A stretch of 7,115 bases of DNA from contig JAEOST010000322.1 in the NCBI GenBank assembly GCA_016840245.1, positions 1 to 7,115 of the forward strand, in the 5' to 3' direction. The DNA comes from Candidatus Thorarchaeota archaeon. Lineage in GTDB: Archaea; Asgardarchaeota; Thorarchaeia; Thorarchaeales; Thorarchaeaceae. The translations under genes and the position numbers were made by a program. A model generated the notes under the pieces. It did not search any database. It saw only the letters and a program-made list of their open reading frames with translations, and was not told where the DNA came from. Shown here piece by piece: positions 5,844 through 7,115 of this stretch. Position 1 is the first letter of the stretch. Each line of letters starts with the position of its first letter.

Positions 5844-6456
5844 ATTCTGTTTTCTTGCTCCGCTTTGGAAAATACATTCCAACTCTATCACGATACTCAA
5901 TGTAGGGTTGACCATATCGAATGATTAAATCACGCTCCTCAACCACACTCATGTAGAAGAAGATGGGAATCCAGACAAATGCAAACAGGAACAGGAATGT
6001 TCTATGAAGAATTAGAGCAAGGAAATGTCCAACCCAAACTTCACCTAATGATTGAGGGTGTCGTATCTTATTGTAGATTCCACCGTACATCTCATGGTCT
6101 TTCTTGGGTCGCAGGGTCTCCTCACCAGCAGCTCTTACGCCCAATCCCATCAGTGTGAGTGAGATGATTAAAATTGGAATCGCCAAGATGATTGATATTG
6201 AGTAATCCCAAGGAAGCTCGTTTGGGATGAAACTATCTAGCGGCAGTGGATAGAAGATATAGAGTACATATGAAATGAAGAAGAGACCGAATGGGATCGA
6301 GGAGTAGACTCGGTAGCGTTCACACTTTTCGAAAGCAATCTCTCCTATCTCTTGTTCGAGCTGTGCAGGTTGCACACTCTTGAGATAGAAATACAATGAG
6401 AGGAATGTGCTAATGATGAGGAAGAACAGGTTTAACCACTCAATCATAGGATTCAC
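5842..6456 (-). CDS. Membrane methyltransferase-like protein of the isoprenylcysteine carboxyl methyltransferase (ICMT/PEMT) superfamily
   Basis: Proteins of this superfamily are integral membrane enzymes that move a methyl group from S-adenosylmethionine to lipid or prenyl-linked acceptors; prokaryotic members mostly lack a known substrate. The 204 residues have helices at about 5-25, 51-69, 86-107 and a hairpin at 140-172. The SAM-site hallmarks come in the expected order: GGIYNKIRHPQSLGE at 125-139 (the family's G-Y-x3-RHP-x2-LG motif), then VEERDLIIRYGQPYIEYRDRV at 172-192 (E-E then YG-x2-Y-x2-Y), and a short basic tail. The Gln after RHP, in place of the common Met, is a variant. The GTG at 6456 sits where a transcript from the TATA box at 6479-6487 should begin, suggesting leaderless translation; the ATG at 6447 is the alternative. 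It is the first gene of a three-gene membrane operon, divergent from a winged-helix regulator. Superfamily is confident; NnrU-like or steroid-reductase-like (DUF1295) assignments are possible and the substrate is unknown. Confidence 0.88.
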   Translation of the reverse strand: MNPMIEWLNLFFLIISTFLSLYFYLKSVQPAQLEQEIGEIAFEKCERYRVYSSIPFGLFFISYVLYIFYPLPLDSFIPNELPWDYSISIILAIPILIISLTLMGLGVRAAGEETLRPKKDHEMYGGIYNKIRHPQSLGEVWVGHFLALILHRTFLFLFAFVWIPIFFYMSVVEERDLIIRYGQPYIEYRDRVGMYFPKRSKKTE

Positions 6457-6478
6457 TGTTTAGTTAAGGGGACAAAGA

Positions 6479-6487
6479 CAATATAAG
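6479..6487 (-). promoter_or_regulatory. TATA box of the methyltransferase operon
   Basis: On the minus strand CTTATATTG is a good archaeal TATA match centred at 6483. A start 26 bases downstream falls at about 6457, next to the GTG at 6456, so the message is probably leaderless or nearly so. No Shine-Dalgarno sequence is present, which agrees. Confidence 0.6.
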
Positions 6488-6507
6488 CTCACGCGGTCAT
6501 TAAGTCG

Positions 6508-6514
6508 TATAATA
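6508..6514 (+). promoter_or_regulatory. Probable TATA box of the second winged-helix regulator
   Basis: TATAATA lies about 26 bases before 6537, so the transcript would start just at or before the ribosome site at 6536-6542. It overlaps the left edge of the 18-bp palindrome, so a bound regulator would hide it. The match to the archaeal consensus is only moderate. Confidence 0.4.
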
Positions 6515-6529
6515 CGGTTGGAACCGTAT
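6512..6529. promoter_or_regulatory. Perfect 18-bp palindromic operator ATACGGTT-GG-AACCGTAT
   Basis: Two perfect 8-base arms (6512-6519 and 6522-6529) flank a 2-base spacer. It lies between the divergent TATA boxes, overlaps the plus-strand box and sits about 25 bases upstream of the minus-strand box. This is the classic place for a dimeric winged-helix regulator that represses its own gene and controls its neighbour. Perfect symmetry over 16 bases with GC in each arm makes chance unlikely. Confidence 0.7.
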
Positions 6530-6535
6530 AACCTC

Positions 6536-6542
6536 GAGGATG
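6536..6542 (+). promoter_or_regulatory. Ribosome binding site that fixes the TTG start at 6548
   Basis: GAGGATG at 6536-6542 ends 5 bases before the TTG at 6548, giving a standard Shine-Dalgarno distance. The ATG inside it (6540-6542) is out of frame with the regulator, so the TTG is the likely start. Confidence 0.6.
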
Positions 6543-6547
6543 TCCAA

Positions 6548-7115
6548 TTGAACTATACACAAGGTGAAAAACTATTCAAGGTTCTTGCATCCGAAACTCG
6601 ACTAAAAGTAATCCATTTACTTCTCAATACTGAGGGAGGAATGCGGTTCAGTGAGATTGCGAGGGCTATTGATATCTATCCATCAACTCTTGAAGATCAT
6701 CTCAAACGGCTTGTTGAGAGCGAGTTCGTCGGACATGTGGACAACAAATACCTCGCAAATATCACAACCGATCTTGCAGGTTTCCTAACGGACAATCTGA
6801 TTCCTAGAACTAATGATTCGTATTTCTCCACACATCAGATGACTGCTATAGAGCCAGAACTAAGAAAGCAATTTCACAAACTGAATTTCGAAATTTACAG
6901 AGACCTGCTCTCCATCCTCACAAAGGCACAGGAGACCTTTGTAGGTGGAATCAAGCAGGCATACCTAGGAGGTAGTATGGATATGCAGCTCGAACAGGGA
7001 TTCTTTGATCTCTGGCAACCTGATTTCAAGGAAACCAAAGTTGAGGCAATTTTTACAAAGCAGGGAATCTCCGATCTAATGGAGATGGAGCATCCTGAGA
7101 AATTCATCGATGCCA
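6548..7115 (+). CDS. Winged-helix (ArsR-like) transcription regulator, 3' partial
   Basis: The frame is open from a TTG at 6548 to the window edge (189 residues, last codon incomplete). Residues 6-75 form a winged helix: LFKVLASETRLKVIHLLL is the ArsR-type first helix, RFSEIARAIDIYPSTLEDHLKRLVESEFV the helix-turn-helix, and VDNKYLANIT the wing. Residues 80-189 are a soluble effector or dimerisation part with helices rich in charged residues, no transmembrane segment and no cysteine metal site; the rest is cut off. The layout recalls archaeal regulators with a C-terminal FilR1-like (DUF1724) domain, but too little is visible to be sure. The GAGGATG site fixes the unusual TTG start; an upstream in-frame TTG at 6518 lies inside the palindrome and has no such site. 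It is divergent from the methyltransferase operon and adjoins the palindrome at 6512-6529, so it probably represses itself and controls that operon. Confidence 0.85.
   Translation, partial: MNYTQGEKLFKVLASETRLKVIHLLLNTEGGMRFSEIARAIDIYPSTLEDHLKRLVESEFVGHVDNKYLANITTDLAGFLTDNLIPRTNDSYFSTHQMTAIEPELRKQFHKLNFEIYRDLLSILTKAQETFVGGIKQAYLGGSMDMQLEQGFFDLWQPDFKETKVEAIFTKQGISDLMEMEHPEKFIDA

Noticed and set aside
6895..7107. Open minus-strand frame with several cysteines
   Set aside because: It is antisense to the clear winged-helix regulator; the cysteines are scattered and form no binding motif.
1..7115. CRISPR array, tRNA/rRNA, transposon or defence island
   Set aside because: No regularly spaced repeats, no cloverleaf or rRNA-like segment, no transposase, nuclease or terminal repeats were found; the genes are regulatory, transport, redox and membrane proteins.

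Overview
The window looks like chromosomal DNA of an archaeon, with moderate to low GC by eye. Three things point that way: TATA-like boxes sit about 25 bases before starts instead of bacterial -35/-10 pairs; some genes have GAGG-type ribosome sites while others appear leaderless or nearly so; and the regulators are compact winged-helix proteins of archaeal style, one of them tethered to the membrane. The gene repertoire (winged-helix/TM regulator plus ABC-2 exporter, Fe-S flavoprotein, many small membrane proteins) would suit an anaerobic lineage, possibly an Asgard archaeon. That placement is an impression from gene content, not something the sequence proves.

Layout. (1) 1-395, plus: the C-terminal end of an unrecognised soluble protein. 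Its stop overlaps, tail to tail, the stop of a five-helix membrane protein of unknown function on the minus strand (392-844). (2) 845-1001: a divergent control region with a TATA-like box for each side and a GTCAA inverted and direct repeat between them. (3) 1002-4747, plus: a winged-helix regulator with a C-terminal membrane hairpin; then, behind its own TATA box and a 7-bp inverted repeat, an ABC-2 type ATPase overlapping by 1 nt a 545-residue permease built from two similar halves; then, after a short hairpin, an iron-sulfur flavoprotein with a CX2CX2CX7C cluster motif. (4) 6456-4767, minus: a tight three-gene operon of membrane proteins: an isoprenylcysteine-carboxyl-methyltransferase-like enzyme, a four-helix protein of unknown function, and a four-helix protein with seven cysteines predicted to lie all on the cytoplasmic face. 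(5) 6457-6547: a second divergent control region with a perfect 18-bp palindrome between two TATA boxes. (6) 6548-7115, plus: the first 189 residues of a second winged-helix regulator, running off the window.

How it may work. Two regulator-plus-membrane modules stand tail to tail around position 4757. In the first, a membrane-bound one-component regulator probably controls an ABC-2 exporter and, by read-through, a redox flavoprotein. In the second, a winged-helix regulator is divergent from a membrane methyltransferase/Cys-rich operon and probably controls it through the 18-bp palindrome. The second module is the best candidate here for something undescribed. No tRNA, rRNA, CRISPR array, transposase or insertion sequence is visible, and no gene-free stretch exceeds about 160 bases.
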